Below, one piece after another: positions 49,853 through 60,177 of a DNA stretch of 64,000 bases. A model generated the notes under the pieces. That model was not told where the DNA came from. It saw nothing but the letters and a program-made list of their open reading frames with translations, and did no database searches. How positions within the stretch are numbered: the first letter of the stretch is position 1; each line of letters begins with the position of its first letter. Source of the stretch: Microbacterium aurantiacum (GTDB lineage Bacteria; Actinomycetota; Actinomycetes; Actinomycetales; Microbacteriaceae); contig NZ_JAJPDW010000007.1 of the NCBI RefSeq assembly GCF_021654035.1, positions 33,830-97,829 of the forward strand, given 5' to 3'. A program made the translations under genes and the position numbers.

Positions 49853-50471
49853 CGACGGCCTCCTTCCGGCGGGGGCCGAGCTGCACCAGTGCCAGGCGGA
49901 GAAGCGCCGGCACCGACGCACCATCCGCCTCGGAGGCGTCGGCGAGCACCTCCTCCACGACGGGTGCCGCGGTGCGCTCGGGCCAGCCGAGTCCGACGAG
50001 GGCGGCCACGACCTGCGCGGCGACGCCCGGCGCGACCGGGGAACCGCCGCCGGACGCGCCGGAGGAGACGACGTGGTCGAGTTTGCCCGTCAGCTGGACC
50101 ACGATGAGCTTGGCGGTCTTGGGGCCGATGCCCGACACGCGGCGGAACGGCGCATCGTCCTCTGCGGCCACGGCATCCGCGATCTGCCCGACGGTCAGCG
50201 AGGACAGCACTCCGAGAGCGGATTTCGGGCCGACGCCGGTGACGCCGAGGAGCTGGGTGAACACACGCAACTCTTCGCGGGTGTCGAACCCGAAGAGCGA
50301 CAGCGCGTCCTCCCGGACGACCAGCGTCGTGTGAAGCATCAGCTCCGCGCCGATGTGGGCGGACCGGCCGACCGCGGGGGTCACCGCGACCGCGAGTCCC
50401 ACACCGCCCACTTCTACGACGACGCCGTCATCGTCGGCGTGAGTGACGCGTCCCCGGAGTGATGAGATCAT
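49845..50471 (-). CDS. ruvA: Holliday junction DNA-binding subunit RuvA
   Basis: 208 residues. It starts [20 protein letters not shown] (OB domain), has two helix-hairpin-helix motifs ([20 protein letters not shown] and [17 protein letters not shown]) and a C-terminal RuvB-binding domain. GGAGG touches the ATG directly, an unusually short spacing. A LexA-box-like site lies 20 bp upstream (50491-50506). Confidence 0.95.
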   Translation of the reverse strand: MISSLRGRVTHADDDGVVVEVGGVGLAVAVTPAVGRSAHIGAELMLHTTLVVREDALSLFGFDTREELRVFTQLLGVTGVGPKSALGVLSSLTVGQIADAVAAEDDAPFRRVSGIGPKTAKLIVVQLTGKLDHVVSSGASGGGSPVAPGVAAQVVAALVGLGWPERTAAPVVEEVLADASEADGASVPALLRLALVQLGPRRKEAVGG

Positions 50472-50490
50472 CCTCCGACCTTACGTCGTA

Positions 50491-50506
50491 TCGCATGTTT
50501 GTTCGA
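50491..50506. promoter_or_regulatory. Candidate LexA (SOS) box between ruvC and ruvA
   Basis: TCGCATGTTTGTTCGA matches the Gram-positive/actinobacterial SOS box TCGAACNNNNGTTCGA at 10 of 12 fixed positions. It sits in the 44-bp gap upstream of ruvAB. ruvCAB is SOS-induced in mycobacteria, so LexA control of ruvAB is plausible. Confidence 0.55.
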
Positions 50507-50515
50507 GCAACACGC

Positions 50516-51079
50516 TCAGGAGCGCGCACGACGTTCCGCCTGCGCCCAGGCGCGCTGCGCGGGAGTCAGTGCCGCCCCTCCCCCGACCGGACCGAGGGGC
50601 CGACGCCAGGCATGGCAGAGAGCGATGGCGAGCGCATCGGCGGCATCCGCGGGGGTGGGCAGCGCGTCCAGGCGCAGAACGCGCGCGACCATCGCCTGCA
50701 CCTGTCGCTTGTCGGCGGAGCCGTATCCGGTGATGGCCGCCTTCACCTCGGACGGCGTGTGGGTCGCGGCGGGGAGACCTCGCTCCCCCGCCACCAGCAG
50801 GGCGATGCCACTGGCCTGCGCGGTGCCCATGACCGTCTGGCGGTTGTGCTGTGCGAACACCCGCTCGACGGCCACGACGTCCGGAGCGTGGGCGTCGACG
50901 GCCGCCCTGATCCCGGCTGCGATCGCCGCGAGCCGCACCTCGATCGGCGCGACAGGATCCGACCGCGCGACACCCACGTGCACGAGGGTGGCCGAGCGGT
51001 CGGCACGCACGTCGACGATGCCGATCCCACAACGGGTCAGTCCGGGATCGATCCCGAGCACCCGCACCGACGACGTCAC
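50516..51079 (-). CDS. ruvC: Holliday junction resolvase RuvC
   Basis: Dimeric endonuclease resolving Holliday junctions, 187 residues. Acidic catalytic residues are in VLGIDPGLTRCGIGIVD, VVAVERVFAQHNRQTVMGTA and TPADAADALAIALCHAW, with the EVKAAITGYGSADKRQVQ basic loop. The GTG at 51079 (VTSSVRVLGIDPG) is chosen from the family N-terminus. yebC ends 58 bp upstream. Confidence 0.95.
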   Translation of the reverse strand: MTSSVRVLGIDPGLTRCGIGIVDVRADRSATLVHVGVARSDPVAPIEVRLAAIAAGIRAAVDAHAPDVVAVERVFAQHNRQTVMGTAQASGIALLVAGERGLPAATHTPSEVKAAITGYGSADKRQVQAMVARVLRLDALPTPADAADALAIALCHAWRRPLGPVGGGAALTPAQRAWAQAERRARS

Positions 51080-51137
51080 CCGTCCACGGTACGCGCGGAC
51101 GTGACGGATGCCGCGACGCCGGGCCGGGGACGGGCGA

Positions 51138-51896
51138 TCAGTCGTCCTGCTCGAGCTCGGCCTGCACGTCGGCCGTGAGGTCGAAGTTGCTGAAGACGTT
51201 CTGGACGTCGTCGCTGTCCTCGAGCGCGTCGATGAGCCGGAAGACCTTGCGTGCGGTCTCGGCGTCGATCTCCACCTTGAGGTTGGGGACGAACTCCACG
51301 TCGGCCGATTCGTACTCGATCCCGGCGTCCTGAAGGGCACTGCGGACGGTCACGAGATCGGATGCCTCGGTGATGACCTCGAATCCCTGCGCGTGCGGCT
51401 CGACCTCCTCGGCACCGGCCTCGAGGACCGCCAGCATGACGTCGTCCTCGTTGGTCTCCTCACCGGAGACGACGATGACACCCTTGCGGGAGAAGTTGTA
51501 GGCGACGCTGCCGGGATCGGCGAGTGTCCCCCCGTTGCGACTGAGGGCGGTGCGGACCTCGGCGGCGGCACGGTTCTTGTTGTCGGTCAGACACTCGATC
51601 AGCAGGGCGACGCCGTTCGGGCCGTACCCCTCGTACATGATCGAGGAGTATTCGACGGACTCGCCGCCGATCCCCGCGCCGCGCTTGATCGCGCGGTCGA
51701 TGTTGTCCTTCGGCACCGATGTCTTCTTGGCCTTGAGGACCGCGTCGAACAGGGTGGGGTTGCCCTGCAGGTCGGGACCGCCGAGCTTCGCGGCGACTTC
51801 GATGTTCTTGATCAGCTTGGCCCACGACTTGGCACGGCGGGAGTCGATGACCGCCTTCTTGTGCTTGGTCGTAGCCCATTTGGAGTGTCCGGACAT
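51138..51896 (-). CDS. yebC: YebC/PmpR-family protein
   Basis: 252 residues. It starts [20 protein letters not shown], the invariant family N-terminus. [31 protein letters not shown] and [20 protein letters not shown] follow. Family members are transcriptional regulators or translation factors relieving stalling on proline-rich sequences. Placed between pdxT and ruvC, as in M. tuberculosis. Confidence 0.93.
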   Translation of the reverse strand: MSGHSKWATTKHKKAVIDSRRAKSWAKLIKNIEVAAKLGGPDLQGNPTLFDAVLKAKKTSVPKDNIDRAIKRGAGIGGESVEYSSIMYEGYGPNGVALLIECLTDNKNRAAAEVRTALSRNGGTLADPGSVAYNFSRKGVIVVSGEETNEDDVMLAVLEAGAEEVEPHAQGFEVITEASDLVTVRSALQDAGIEYESADVEFVPNLKVEIDAETARKVFRLIDALEDSDDVQNVFSNFDLTADVQAELEQDD

Positions 51897-51919
51897 GCGC
51901 TCGATCCTACCGGCGAGAC

Positions 51920-52513
51920 TCAGCGGGCGCGGAGCATGCGGAGGAAGAGCGCGTGGAAACGCGTCTCTCCGCTGACCTCGGGGTGGAACGCGGTCGCGAG
52001 GATCGCCCCCTGCCGGACGGCCACGACCCGACCGTCGGCGAGCGCGGCGAGGGGTTCGACGCCCGCGCCGCAGTCGACCACCACGGGAGCACGGATGAAG
52101 GCGGCGTGGACGGGCGGCGCCCCGAGCACCGGCACCTCCAGCGCGACCTCGAACGACTCGACCTGTCCTCCGAACGCGTTCCGGCGGACCGTCGCGTCCA
52201 GCCCGCCGAAGGTCTGCTGACCGGCGATCGGGTTCTCCAGACGATCGGCGAGGAGGATCATGCCCGCGCAAGTGCCGTAGACCGGGAGCCCCCCGGCGAT
52301 CGCCTCACGGATCGGCTCCCGCATCCCGAACGCCCGCGCCAGCTTGTCGATGACGCTCGATTCGCCGCCGGGCAGGACCAGTCCGTCGATGAGGGAGAGA
52401 TCTTCCGGTCGACGGACGAGTCGGACATCCGCATCCAGCTCTGCGAACACGCGCGCGTGCTCGCGCACGTCCCCCTGGAGGGCGAGGATGCCGACGCGGG
52501 GCCGGTGCGTCAC
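51920..52513 (-). CDS. pdxT: PLP synthase glutaminase subunit PdxT
   Basis: Class-I glutaminase supplying ammonia to PdxS, 197 residues. [39 protein letters not shown], the catalytic cysteine in [15 protein letters not shown], and the His/Glu pair in [14 protein letters not shown]. The GTG start overlaps the pdxS stop (GTGA). Confidence 0.95.
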   Translation of the reverse strand: MTHRPRVGILALQGDVREHARVFAELDADVRLVRRPEDLSLIDGLVLPGGESSVIDKLARAFGMREPIREAIAGGLPVYGTCAGMILLADRLENPIAGQQTFGGLDATVRRNAFGGQVESFEVALEVPVLGAPPVHAAFIRAPVVVDCGAGVEPLAALADGRVVAVRQGAILATAFHPEVSGETRFHALFLRMLRAR

Positions 52514-53400
52514 CAGCCGCGCTCGGCCAGGCGGTGGGGCGCGGGGAGGTCGGAGACGTTGATGCCCACCATCGCCTCGCCGAGCCCGCGGGAGACGTCC
52601 GCGATGACCTTGGGGTCGTCGAAGAAGGTCGTCGCCTTCACGATGGCGGCGGCCCGCTCGGCGGGGTTGCCGGACTTGAAGATGCCGGAGCCGACGAACA
52701 CGCCGTCCGCCCCCATCTGCATCATCATCGCGGCATCCGCGGGGGTCGCCACGCCGCCGGCGACGAAGAGGACGACGGGGAGCGCCCCGGTCTCGGCGAC
52801 CTCGGCGACGAGCTCGTACGGAGCCTGGAGCTCCTTCGCGGCGACGTACAGTTCGTCCTTGGTCAGCGCGCCGAGGGCGGCGACCTCGCCTCGGATCTTG
52901 CGGATGTGCTTCATCGCCTCCGAGACGTCGCCCGTGCCGGCCTCGCCCTTCGAGCGGATCATCGCGGCGCCCTCGTTGATGCGGCGGAGCGCTTCACCGA
53001 GGTTCGTCGCGCCGCAGACGAAGGGGACGGTGTACTTCCACTTGTCGATGTGGTGGACGTAATCCGCGGGAGAGAGGACCTCGGACTCGTCGATGTAGTC
53101 GACACCGAGCTCCTGCAGCACCTGCGCCTCGACGAAGTGCCCGATGCGCGCCTTCGCCATCACGGGGATCGACACGGCCTCGATGATCCCGTCGATCATG
53201 TCGGGGTCGCTCATGCGCGACACCCCGCCCTGGGCGCGGATGTCGGCCGGCACGCGCTCGAGGGCCATGACGGCCACGGCGCCGGCGTCCTCAGCGATGC
53301 GCGCCTGCTCCGGCGTCACGACGTCCATGATGACGCCGCCCTTCAGCATCTCCGCAAGGCCCCGCTTGACGCGGGAGGAACCGGTGGTGGAGGTGGACAT
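52510..53400 (-). CDS. pdxS: PLP synthase subunit PdxS
   Basis: Makes pyridoxal 5'-phosphate from ribose 5-phosphate, glyceraldehyde 3-phosphate and ammonia. 296 residues, TIM barrel. [60 protein letters not shown] and [20 protein letters not shown] are the conserved stretches. The ATG at 53400 is the family start. It diverges from pdxR across a 98-bp region with a palindrome and two promoters. Confidence 0.97.
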   Translation of the reverse strand: MSTSTTGSSRVKRGLAEMLKGGVIMDVVTPEQARIAEDAGAVAVMALERVPADIRAQGGVSRMSDPDMIDGIIEAVSIPVMAKARIGHFVEAQVLQELGVDYIDESEVLSPADYVHHIDKWKYTVPFVCGATNLGEALRRINEGAAMIRSKGEAGTGDVSEAMKHIRKIRGEVAALGALTKDELYVAAKELQAPYELVAEVAETGALPVVLFVAGGVATPADAAMMMQMGADGVFVGSGIFKSGNPAERAAAIVKATTFFDDPKVIADVSRGLGEAMVGINVSDLPAPHRLAERGW

Positions 53401-53435
53401 GGCGCTCCGTTTCGACGGGTGAGGGCAGCCTGACG

Positions 53436-53451
53436 TTTGGCCTAGGCCAAA
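53436..53451. promoter_or_regulatory. 16-bp perfect palindrome, likely PdxR operator
   Basis: TTTGGCCTAGGCCAAA is a perfect 16-bp palindrome in the pdxS-pdxR divergent region. It touches the pdxS -10 candidate (53451-53456). MocR-type PdxR proteins activate pdxST from the shared intergenic region. The exact motif differs from the published corynebacterial one, so the assignment is by position. Confidence 0.6.
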
Positions 53452-53456
53452 AGGTA
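53451..53456 (-). promoter_or_regulatory. Candidate -10 element (TACCTT) for pdxST
   Basis: TACCTT on the minus strand fits TANNNT and would start transcription inside the 53436-53451 palindrome, about 45 nt before the pdxS ATG. This is compatible with control by a bound regulator. Confidence 0.4.
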
Positions 53457-53486
53457 GCACGGGGCGGACGCGGGGTGGCGCGCGCA

Positions 53487-53492
53487 TAGACT
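53487..53492 (+). promoter_or_regulatory. Candidate -10 element (TAGACT) for leaderless pdxR
   Basis: TAGACT ends 6 nt before the pdxR ATG (53499), and no Shine-Dalgarno lies between. This is the spacing seen for leaderless actinobacterial mRNAs, so transcription probably begins at or next to the start codon. Confidence 0.5.
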
Positions 53493-53498
53493 CGCAGC

Positions 53499-54854
53499 AT
53501 GCTCCGCAACGACCGCGACGCCCTTTCGGGGATCCGGGGCGGGACGGCGAACGAGATCGCCGAGAGCCTTCGGGAGCGCATGGAGCGCGGCCTGCTCGGC
53601 GCGGGCGACGCCCTCCCCCCGGTGCGCGCCCTCGCGGAGGCCCTCGACGTCAACCGCAACACCGTCATGGCGGCGTACCGTCAGCTCGCTCAGGCCGGGC
53701 TCGTGGTCTCGCGCGGCCGCGCAGGAACGCACGTGACGGGCCCTGCGACGGTCGCGCAGGACGGGTTCGCCGCCGACACCGTTCTGCGTGATGTGGGGAC
53801 GGGCAATCCGGATCCCGCGCGGATCCCGGATCCGACGTCGGCGCTCACGCGCATCGTCGGCCGGCCCGTCCTCTACGGAGAGCCCGTGATCGATCGCGAC
53901 CTCGAGGCGTGGGCGGACGAGTGGATGCGCGCCGCGCTGCCCCCGGAGAAGCCGATGCGGCTCACGATCACGAGCGGCGCCTCCGACGCGATCGACCGTC
54001 TCCTGTCCACCTACCTGACGCGTGACGACGGCGTGGCGCTGGAGGACCCGTGCTTCCTGGCGAGCCTGAACACCGTGCGCCTCGGGGGGTATCGCGCCGT
54101 TCCGGTCCCCGTCGACGACGAGGGCATGACGGTGGACGGTCTGCGGGCGGCGCTCGCCGACGGCGTCCGCGCGGTGGTCTGCACGCCGCGCGCGCAGAAC
54201 CCGACCGGGGCGAGCATCACGGAGCGCCGGGCGGAGCAGCTGCGGGCAGAGCTCGCCGCCCACCCGTACGTGCTCGTGATCGAGGACGATCACTTCTCCC
54301 TCCTCTCGCGGATGCCGCATGCCTCGGTCATCCCGAGCGACCACGAACGGTGGGCCCTGGTCCGGTCGGTGTCGAAGTTCCTCGGTCCCGACATGTGCCT
54401 GGCGGTGACGGCATCCGATCCCGAAACCGGGTCGCGACTGGCGCAGCGGCTCAGTCCGGGCACCACCTGGGTCAGCCACCTCCTGCAGCGCCTCACCCAT
54501 GCCCTGGTGACGGACCCGGAGGTGCGGTCGGGCATCGAGGCGGCGGCGGTCCACTACGCCGAACGGAACACCGCGTTCGCCGAAGCCCTGCGGAGCGAGG
54601 GGCTGACGGTGTCGACGGGTGACGGGCTGAACCTGTGGGTGCGGCTGCCGTCGCCCGCCCGCGACGTCTGCGAACAGCTCATGCGTCGCGGCTGGCTCGC
54701 CCGCCCCGGCGACGAGTTCCTCCTGGGCGACGACGCCGCCCGCTTCCACCTGCGCCTGACGGTGCACGACCTGACCGCGACGGATGCCGCATCCCTCCTG
54801 CGCGACCTCCTCGCCGCCGTCGAGGCGACCGTGGGCACCCGGGCAGTGGGATGA
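53499..54854 (+). CDS. pdxR: MocR-family regulator PdxR (GntR HTH plus aminotransferase-like domain)
   Basis: 451 residues. Residues about 17-80 form the GntR winged helix ([20 protein letters not shown] and [20 protein letters not shown]). The rest is a fold-type-I aminotransferase-like PLP domain, with [13 protein letters not shown] and the PLP lysine in [13 protein letters not shown]. PdxR senses PLP and controls pdxST, which lies divergently. pdxY follows 7 bp downstream, so biosynthesis control and salvage are linked. Start chosen by the adjacent -10 and the divergent layout. Confidence 0.9.
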   Translation: MLRNDRDALSGIRGGTANEIAESLRERMERGLLGAGDALPPVRALAEALDVNRNTVMAAYRQLAQAGLVVSRGRAGTHVTGPATVAQDGFAADTVLRDVGTGNPDPARIPDPTSALTRIVGRPVLYGEPVIDRDLEAWADEWMRAALPPEKPMRLTITSGASDAIDRLLSTYLTRDDGVALEDPCFLASLNTVRLGGYRAVPVPVDDEGMTVDGLRAALADGVRAVVCTPRAQNPTGASITERRAEQLRAELAAHPYVLVIEDDHFSLLSRMPHASVIPSDHERWALVRSVSKFLGPDMCLAVTASDPETGSRLAQRLSPGTTWVSHLLQRLTHALVTDPEVRSGIEAAAVHYAERNTAFAEALRSEGLTVSTGDGLNLWVRLPSPARDVCEQLMRRGWLARPGDEFLLGDDAARFHLRLTVHDLTATDAASLLRDLLAAVEATVGTRAVG

Positions 54855-54861
54855 TCGTCCG

Positions 54862-55713
54862 GTGAAGATCCTCTCGATCCAGTCCGCGGTCGCCTACGGC
54901 CATGTCGGCAATTCGGCCGCCGTCTTCCCCCTTCAGCGCATCGGGGTCGAAGTGCTCCCGGTGTACACCGTCAACTTCTCCAATCACACCGGTTACGGCG
55001 CCTGGCGCGGGCCGCTCATCGCCCCGGACGATGTCGCCGCCGTCATCGAGGGCATCGGCGAGCGGGGCGTCTTCGGCGATATCGACGTCGTGCTGTCGGG
55101 ATACCAGGGCGGCGAAGGGATCGCGGACGTGATCCTCGATGCCGTCGCGCGTGTGAAGGAAGCCAATCCCGCTGCGGTCTACGCGTGCGACCCGGTGATG
55201 GGCAACGCCAAGAGCGGCTGCTTCGTCGCCCCGGCGATCCCCGTACTCCTGCGCGAGAAGGTCGTCCCGGCAGCGGACATCATCACCCCGAACCAGTTCG
55301 AGCTCGGCTTCCTCACCGGCACCGAGCCCGCCGACCTCGCCTCGACCCTGGAATCCGCCGACCGCGCACGCGCGATGGGTCCGCGGACGGTGCTCGTGAC
55401 GAGCGTCGAGCGACCCGACCGCCCCGAGGGGACGATCGAGATGCTCGCCGTCACCGACGACGGCGCGTGGCTCGTGCGGACCCCGCACATCCCGATGAAG
55501 GCGAACGGCTCAGGCGACGTCACCGCGGCGCTGTTCACCGCCCACCTCACCGCCACGGGGAACGCCGCCGACGCGCTCGCGCGGACCACCTCGAGTGTGT
55601 TCGATCTGCTGCAGAACACCTTCGATTCGGGCGAGCGGGAGCTGCGCCTCATCGAGTCGCAGGAGGCCTACGCCCACCCTCGGATGCAGTTCGCCGTCGA
55701 ACAGGTCCGCTGA
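54862..55713 (+). CDS. pdxY: Pyridoxal kinase
   Basis: Ribokinase-fold kinase of 283 residues making PLP from pyridoxal. It starts (GTG) with KILSIQSAVAYGHVGNSAAV, the PdxK/PdxY N-terminus. YTVNFSNHTGYGAWRG, CDPVMGNAKSGCFVAP, ITPNQFELGFLTG and the anion-hole/catalytic Asp in ANGSGDVTAALFTAHL are all present. Co-transcribed with pdxR (7 bp gap). It converges with the lipoprotein gene, 6 bp away. Confidence 0.93.
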   Translation: MKILSIQSAVAYGHVGNSAAVFPLQRIGVEVLPVYTVNFSNHTGYGAWRGPLIAPDDVAAVIEGIGERGVFGDIDVVLSGYQGGEGIADVILDAVARVKEANPAAVYACDPVMGNAKSGCFVAPAIPVLLREKVVPAADIITPNQFELGFLTGTEPADLASTLESADRARAMGPRTVLVTSVERPDRPEGTIEMLAVTDDGAWLVRTPHIPMKANGSGDVTAALFTAHLTATGNAADALARTTSSVFDLLQNTFDSGERELRLIESQEAYAHPRMQFAVEQVR

Positions 55714-55719
55714 GGACTC

Positions 55720-56298
55720 TCAGCCGTACACCTCGGTGTAGGCCGCATCCCACTGCTCCGCGTCCGAGGGGCACACGAACGACATCCCGAACACCATGAT
55801 GCTCGCGAGTCCCTGCTCGGCTGCGGCATCCCCCTGCGTGACCTGGGCGAAGATCGGCGACGAGTTCACGTGCATCGCGAAGATGTCCGCGTCGGTGCGA
55901 TGGTTGTTGAGGATCGCCGTCTCGCACGCGTCGAGCGTCGTCGCGAGCAGGAGCGACTCGGTCTCGGGCGCCCAGGTCGCACCCTGGGATTCGAGATAGG
56001 CGCGCTGCTGCGCGATGAACTCCTGCTGCTCGGGTGTCTTCGCCGAGAGCAGCGAGCCGTCGCGGGGCTGCTGCTGCGCGTCCAAGAACTCCTCGCGCTC
56101 GAGGATGGCCGCCTCCATGTCCAGCGCCGGACCCTCCTCCCCCTCCACGGGAACCGATGGCGTCGGCGTGGCTGCCGCCGCGGTCGGCCCCTCGGAATCC
56201 GAGGGGGCGGGGGCGGGGGCGCACCCCGCCAGAGTCGCGGCGAACACGGCCGTCGTCAGAACGGCGACGGGAAGACTCTTCAGGAAAGGGGAGATCAC
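55720..56298 (-). CDS. Putative lipoprotein of unknown function
   Basis: 192 residues. Signal peptide MISPFLKSLPVAVLTTAVFA, then lipobox LAGC with lipidated Cys26. A Pro/Thr/Ala-rich linker (to about residue 60) leads to a helical domain with EREEFLDAQQQPRDGSLLSA, TTLDACETAILNNHRTDADI and a second cysteine in GMSFVCPSDAEQW. The two cysteines could form a disulfide. No known domain recognised. A GTG at 56298 with TAGGG upstream was preferred to a GTG two codons earlier. It is cytosol-to-surface by prediction and has no obvious functional link to its neighbours. Confidence 0.75.
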   Translation of the reverse strand: MISPFLKSLPVAVLTTAVFAATLAGCAPAPAPSDSEGPTAAAATPTPSVPVEGEEGPALDMEAAILEREEFLDAQQQPRDGSLLSAKTPEQQEFIAQQRAYLESQGATWAPETESLLLATTLDACETAILNNHRTDADIFAMHVNSSPIFAQVTQGDAAAEQGLASIMVFGMSFVCPSDAEQWDAAYTEVYG

Positions 56299-56356
56299 CC
56301 GCACGACCCTACCCACGCGGCGGTGGAGGAACCCTGCGTTGTCCACAGGGAACCGG

Positions 56357-56917
56357 TCAGTGCGGCCAGGCCTCAGCCAGCGTGTGTCGCACGTCGCCGA
56401 GGAGCTGCGGGAGCGCCTTGGTCTTGGCGACGATGGGGAAGAAGTTCGCGTCCGACGACCACCGCGGGACGATGTGCTGATGGAGGTGGCCGTCCACTCC
56501 CGCACCGGCCACGGCGCCCTGGTTCATGCCGAGGTTGAACCCCTCGCACCGCGAGGTCTCGCGGAGGACCCGCATCCCCACCTGGGTGAGAGCGCCGATC
56601 TCGGCGACCTCTTCGGGCGTCGCCTGATCGTACGTCGAGATGTGACGATACGGGCAGACCAGCAGGTGACCGGAGTTGTACGGGAAGAGATTGAGCAGCA
56701 CGTAGGCCGTGCGGCCGCGCGCGACGATGAGGCCGTCCTCATCGGACTTCTCCGGCGCCGCACAGAACGGGCACTCCTCGTGGTGCGGTTCGCGCCCCGC
56801 CTGGATGTACGCCATGCGATGCGGGGTCCACAGCCGCTGGAACTCGTCCGGGACGCCCGCGAAGGCATCCGATCCGGTCACCGAGGCATCGGCATCCGTG
56901 TCCCGCCCGTCGCTCAC
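56357..56917 (-). CDS. HIT-domain protein, Ap4A phosphorylase type
   Basis: 186 residues. The zinc/HIT architecture has CPFC in [13 protein letters not shown], a [20 protein letters not shown] strand and the histidine triad [11 protein letters not shown]. Close in layout to M. tuberculosis Rv2613c, a diadenosine tetraphosphate phosphorylase that also neighbours thrS. The GTG at 56917 overlaps the thrS stop (GTGA). The residues before about 25 are an Asp/Ala-rich extension. Confidence 0.88.
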   Translation of the reverse strand: MSDGRDTDADASVTGSDAFAGVPDEFQRLWTPHRMAYIQAGREPHHEECPFCAAPEKSDEDGLIVARGRTAYVLLNLFPYNSGHLLVCPYRHISTYDQATPEEVAEIGALTQVGMRVLRETSRCEGFNLGMNQGAVAGAGVDGHLHQHIVPRWSSDANFFPIVAKTKALPQLLGDVRHTLAEAWPH

Positions 56918-58923
56918 CCGAGGTCCTCCGCGGTGTTCACGAGCACGCGCCCCTCGATCGCGCCGAGGATGTGGGACACCGCCTCGGCGATCGGGATGCC
57001 GTTGCGCTGCGAGCCGTCCCGGAAGCGGAAGGACACGGTGCCGCCGGCGCGGTCCTGCTCGCCCGCGATGAGCTGCAGAGGAACCTTCTGCGTCGTGTGG
57101 GTGCGGATCTTCTTCTGCATCCGGTCGTCGGAGCGATCGAGCTCCGCCCGCACGCCGCGCTCGCGCAGTTCCCGGACGATCTCACCCAGGTAGTCGGCAT
57201 ACTCGTCGGCGACCGGGATCGCCACGACCTGGACCGGCGCGAGCCACACCGGGAAGGCCCCCGCGTAGTGCTCGAGCAGGATCGCGAAGAAGCGCTCGAT
57301 CGAACCGAACAGCGCACGGTGGATCATGATCGGGCGGTGCTTGTCGCCGTCGGGACCGGTGTACTCCAGCTCGAAGCGCTCCGGCTGGTTGAAGTCGAGC
57401 TGGATCGTGGACATCTGCCACGTGCGCCCGATCGCATCGCGCGCCTGCACCGAGATCTTCGGACCGTAGAACGCCGCGCCCCCCGGGTCGGGAACGAGCT
57501 CGAGACCCGACGCCTCGGCCACCTCCCGCAGGGTCTCCGTCGCCTGCGACCACAGCGCGTCGTCGCCGATGAACTTCGGGTTGCCCTCCTCCTTCGTCGA
57601 CAGCTCGAGGTAGAAGTCCTCGAGGCCGTAGTCGCGGAGCACCGAGAGGACGAATTCGAGGTTGCTCGTCAGCTCGTCGCGCACCTGGTCGGAGGTGACG
57701 TAGATGTGCGCGTCGTCCTGCGTCATCCCCCGCACCCGGGTGAGACCCGCCAGGGTGCCGCTCTTCTCGTAGCGGTACACCGTGCCGAACTCCGCGAGGC
57801 GGAGCGGCAGCTCGCGGTAGCTGCGCCCGCGCGAACGGAAGATCAGGTTGTGGAACGGGCAGTTCATGGGCTTGAGGTAGTACTCCTGCCCCTGCCGAGT
57901 GACGTGCCCCTCGGCATCCACCACCTCGTCCAGCTCCATCGGGGGGTACATGCCGTCGGCGTACCACTGCAGGTGCCCGCTCGTCATGAACAGGTCGCCC
58001 TTGGTGATGTGCGGGGAATTCACCATCTCGTAGTCCGCGGCGAGGAGGCGTCGACGCATGTACTGCTCGATCTCGTAGCGGATGATGCCGCCCTTGGGGT
58101 GGAACACCGCAAGCCCGGGACCGATCTCGTCGGGGAAGGAGAAGAGATCCAGCTCGGCGCCGAGCTTCCGGTGGTCGCGTCGCGCGGCCTCCTCGAGCCG
58201 GTGCTGGTAGGCGCGCAGCTCGTCCTTGGTCGGCCAGGCCGTGCCGTAGATGCGCTGGAGCTGGGGGTTCTTCTCGCTCCCGCGCCAATAGGCGCCCGCC
58301 ACGCGCTGCAGGTCCCAGCCGTTGCCGATCATGCGGGTGTTGGGCACGTGAGGGCCGCGGCAGAGGTCCTTCCACGCCGTCTCACCATCGCGGGAGACGT
58401 TGTCGTAGATCGTGAGCTCTCCGGCACCGACCTCGACCGACGCCCCCTCGGTCTTCTCCGCGCCGGCACCCTTGAGGCCGATCAGCTCGAGCTTGAAGGG
58501 CTCGTCGGCGAGCTCCGCGCGCGCCTCGTCGTCCGAGACGACGCGGCGGACGAAGCGCTGGCCCTCGCGGACGATGCGCTCCATCTCCTTCTTGATCGCC
58601 TTGAGGTCCTCCGGCGTGAACGGCTCATCGACGCCGAAGTCGTAGTAGAAGCCGTCCGTGATGGGCGGGCCGATCCCGAGGTTCGCCTGCGGGCGGATCC
58701 GCTGCACCGCCTGCGCGAGGACGTGCGCGGCGGAGTGGCGGAGGATGTCGAGACCGTCGGCGCTGTCGACGGTCACCGGCTCGACGGCGTCGCCGTCGTG
58801 CACGACCGTCGCCAGGTCCTTCAACTCGCCGTTGACCCGCAGGGCGACGACGGAGCGGTCGGGGAAAAGGGCGAAGCCGTCGGCGGGCCGAGCGGCGTCC
58901 GAGGGCAGGGCGGCATCTGTCAC
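56914..58923 (-). CDS. thrS: Threonyl-tRNA synthetase
   Basis: 669 residues. N-terminal TGS domain, then the editing-like domain with [19 protein letters not shown] and a zinc/editing motif [14 protein letters not shown]. The class-II core has [40 protein letters not shown] and [20 protein letters not shown]. The anticodon-binding domain ends the protein. The GTG at 58923 has AGGAGA 6 nt upstream; longer in-frame starts were rejected because their sequence is low-complexity Arg/Gly. No T-box element was recognised in the 90-bp upstream gap. Confidence 0.96.
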   Translation of the reverse strand: MTDAALPSDAARPADGFALFPDRSVVALRVNGELKDLATVVHDGDAVEPVTVDSADGLDILRHSAAHVLAQAVQRIRPQANLGIGPPITDGFYYDFGVDEPFTPEDLKAIKKEMERIVREGQRFVRRVVSDDEARAELADEPFKLELIGLKGAGAEKTEGASVEVGAGELTIYDNVSRDGETAWKDLCRGPHVPNTRMIGNGWDLQRVAGAYWRGSEKNPQLQRIYGTAWPTKDELRAYQHRLEEAARRDHRKLGAELDLFSFPDEIGPGLAVFHPKGGIIRYEIEQYMRRRLLAADYEMVNSPHITKGDLFMTSGHLQWYADGMYPPMELDEVVDAEGHVTRQGQEYYLKPMNCPFHNLIFRSRGRSYRELPLRLAEFGTVYRYEKSGTLAGLTRVRGMTQDDAHIYVTSDQVRDELTSNLEFVLSVLRDYGLEDFYLELSTKEEGNPKFIGDDALWSQATETLREVAEASGLELVPDPGGAAFYGPKISVQARDAIGRTWQMSTIQLDFNQPERFELEYTGPDGDKHRPIMIHRALFGSIERFFAILLEHYAGAFPVWLAPVQVVAIPVADEYADYLGEIVRELRERGVRAELDRSDDRMQKKIRTHTTQKVPLQLIAGEQDRAGGTVSFRFRDGSQRNGIPIAEAVSHILGAIEGRVLVNTAEDLG

Positions 58924-59013
58924 AGCGTTCTCCTGAAGGGTCGCGATCAAGGCTACCGGCCGCATCCCGGCCGGTCGGACACGGCGGGCCTTCCCGTGGC
59001 CCAGTATGGAGCG

Positions 59014-60177
59014 GTGACTCTGGCGATCATCGGCGCGGCGCTCGCCGCTCTCGGCGCGATCGCCGTGGGGGTCGGCATTTTTCCGCCCGCGGAGCTCGTG
59101 ACGGTTGCGGAGCGGGTCTGGCCCGTCCTCGTGTTCGTCGTGTCCGTCACCGTCGTCTCCGAGCTCGCCGCGAGAGCCGGGCTCTTCGACCTCCTCGCCG
59201 GCCGTCTGGCGCGGCTCGCGCGCGGGCGGACCGCGGTGCTGTGGATCCTCATCGTCGCGCTCGCCGTCACCGCGACCGCGTTCCTCTCCCTCGACACCAC
59301 CGCGGTCCTGCTCACGCCGGTTGTGGTGGCGGTGGCGGTGTCGAGGCGACTCGACCCGCTGCCTTTCGCGTTCGTCACCGTCGTGCTGGCGAACACCGCG
59401 TCGCTGGTCCTTCCCGTGTCGAACCTCACCAATCTGCTCTCCCTGGACCGCCTCGGCACCGGCAACGATCCGGCGGCCTTCCTCCGGCTTCTCGGGCCGT
59501 CGGCCCTGCTCGCGATCGTGGTCTCGGTCGGAGTGCTGTCGGTGGTCTTCCTGCCGCGGCTCCCCCGGACGCATCCGACCGCGTCGGAACCCGTCACTGC
59601 GGATCGTCCCCTCCTGATCGCGGCCGGTGTCGTGACCGGCGCTCTCCTCCCCCTCCTCGTGAGCGGTCTGGAGCCCTGGATCCCCGCGACGGCCGCCGCG
59701 CTCGTCCTGGCCGCGGTCTTCGCCTGGCGCGCACCGAAAGCGCTGTCGGTGCGGCTCGTCCCCTGGTCGTTGCTGATCTTCGTACTCGGTCTCTTCACCG
59801 CCGTCGCGGCGCTCGAGTCGCTCGGAAGCGGACGGGTGCTCGGGGTGATCGCCGGGTCCGGTGAGGATCTGTTCTCACTCTGGCAGCTCGCGGGAGCCAG
59901 CGCGCTCCTCGCCAACGGCATCAACAACCTCCCCGCCTACCTCGCCCTCGAGGCGGTGGCGGACTCCCCCGCGCGTCTGGCCGCTCTGCTCGTCGGCGTG
60001 AACGCCGGGCCCCTCGTCACCCCGTGGGCGTCGCTCGCGACCCTGCTCTGGGCGGATCGGCTCCGCTCCGCCGGGGTGCCGGTGCGGTGGCGGAACTTCG
60101 TCATCCTGGGCCTTGTGATCGCTCCGCTCACCCTCTTCCTCGCGGTGGTCCCGCTCGCCCTCGGGGCACCCCGCTAG
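59014..60177 (+). CDS. ArsB/NhaD (SLC13-like) membrane permease
   Basis: 387 residues, about ten to eleven hydrophobic segments, starting with [40 protein letters not shown] and [20 protein letters not shown] are the first ion-transporter-superfamily hairpin; [17 protein letters not shown] and [19 protein letters not shown] are the second, symmetric one. This matches ArsB-type arsenite or organic anion carriers. No ArsR, ArsC or other arsenic gene is nearby, so the substrate is uncertain. GTG start with GGAG very close upstream. It shares its last bases (CTAG) with the opposing AlkD-like gene. Confidence 0.8.
   Translation: MTLAIIGAALAALGAIAVGVGIFPPAELVTVAERVWPVLVFVVSVTVVSELAARAGLFDLLAGRLARLARGRTAVLWILIVALAVTATAFLSLDTTAVLLTPVVVAVAVSRRLDPLPFAFVTVVLANTASLVLPVSNLTNLLSLDRLGTGNDPAAFLRLLGPSALLAIVVSVGVLSVVFLPRLPRTHPTASEPVTADRPLLIAAGVVTGALLPLLVSGLEPWIPATAAALVLAAVFAWRAPKALSVRLVPWSLLIFVLGLFTAVAALESLGSGRVLGVIAGSGEDLFSLWQLAGASALLANGINNLPAYLALEAVADSPARLAALLVGVNAGPLVTPWASLATLLWADRLRSAGVPVRWRNFVILGLVIAPLTLFLAVVPLALGAPR

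Noticed and set aside
58924..59013. T-box upstream of thrS
   Set aside because: Only 90 bp before the divergent gene. No T-box bulge sequence (TGGN) in a suitable antiterminator context was seen.
58924..59574. N-terminal extension of ThrS in the same frame
   Set aside because: The added residues are Arg/Gly/Asp repeats and run through the opposing permease gene. The start at 58923 has a good ribosome site and gives the normal family length.
59014..60177. Arsenic-resistance operon
   Set aside because: Only an ArsB/SLC13-type permease is present. No arsR, arsC or acr3 neighbours, so a specific arsenite role is not supported.
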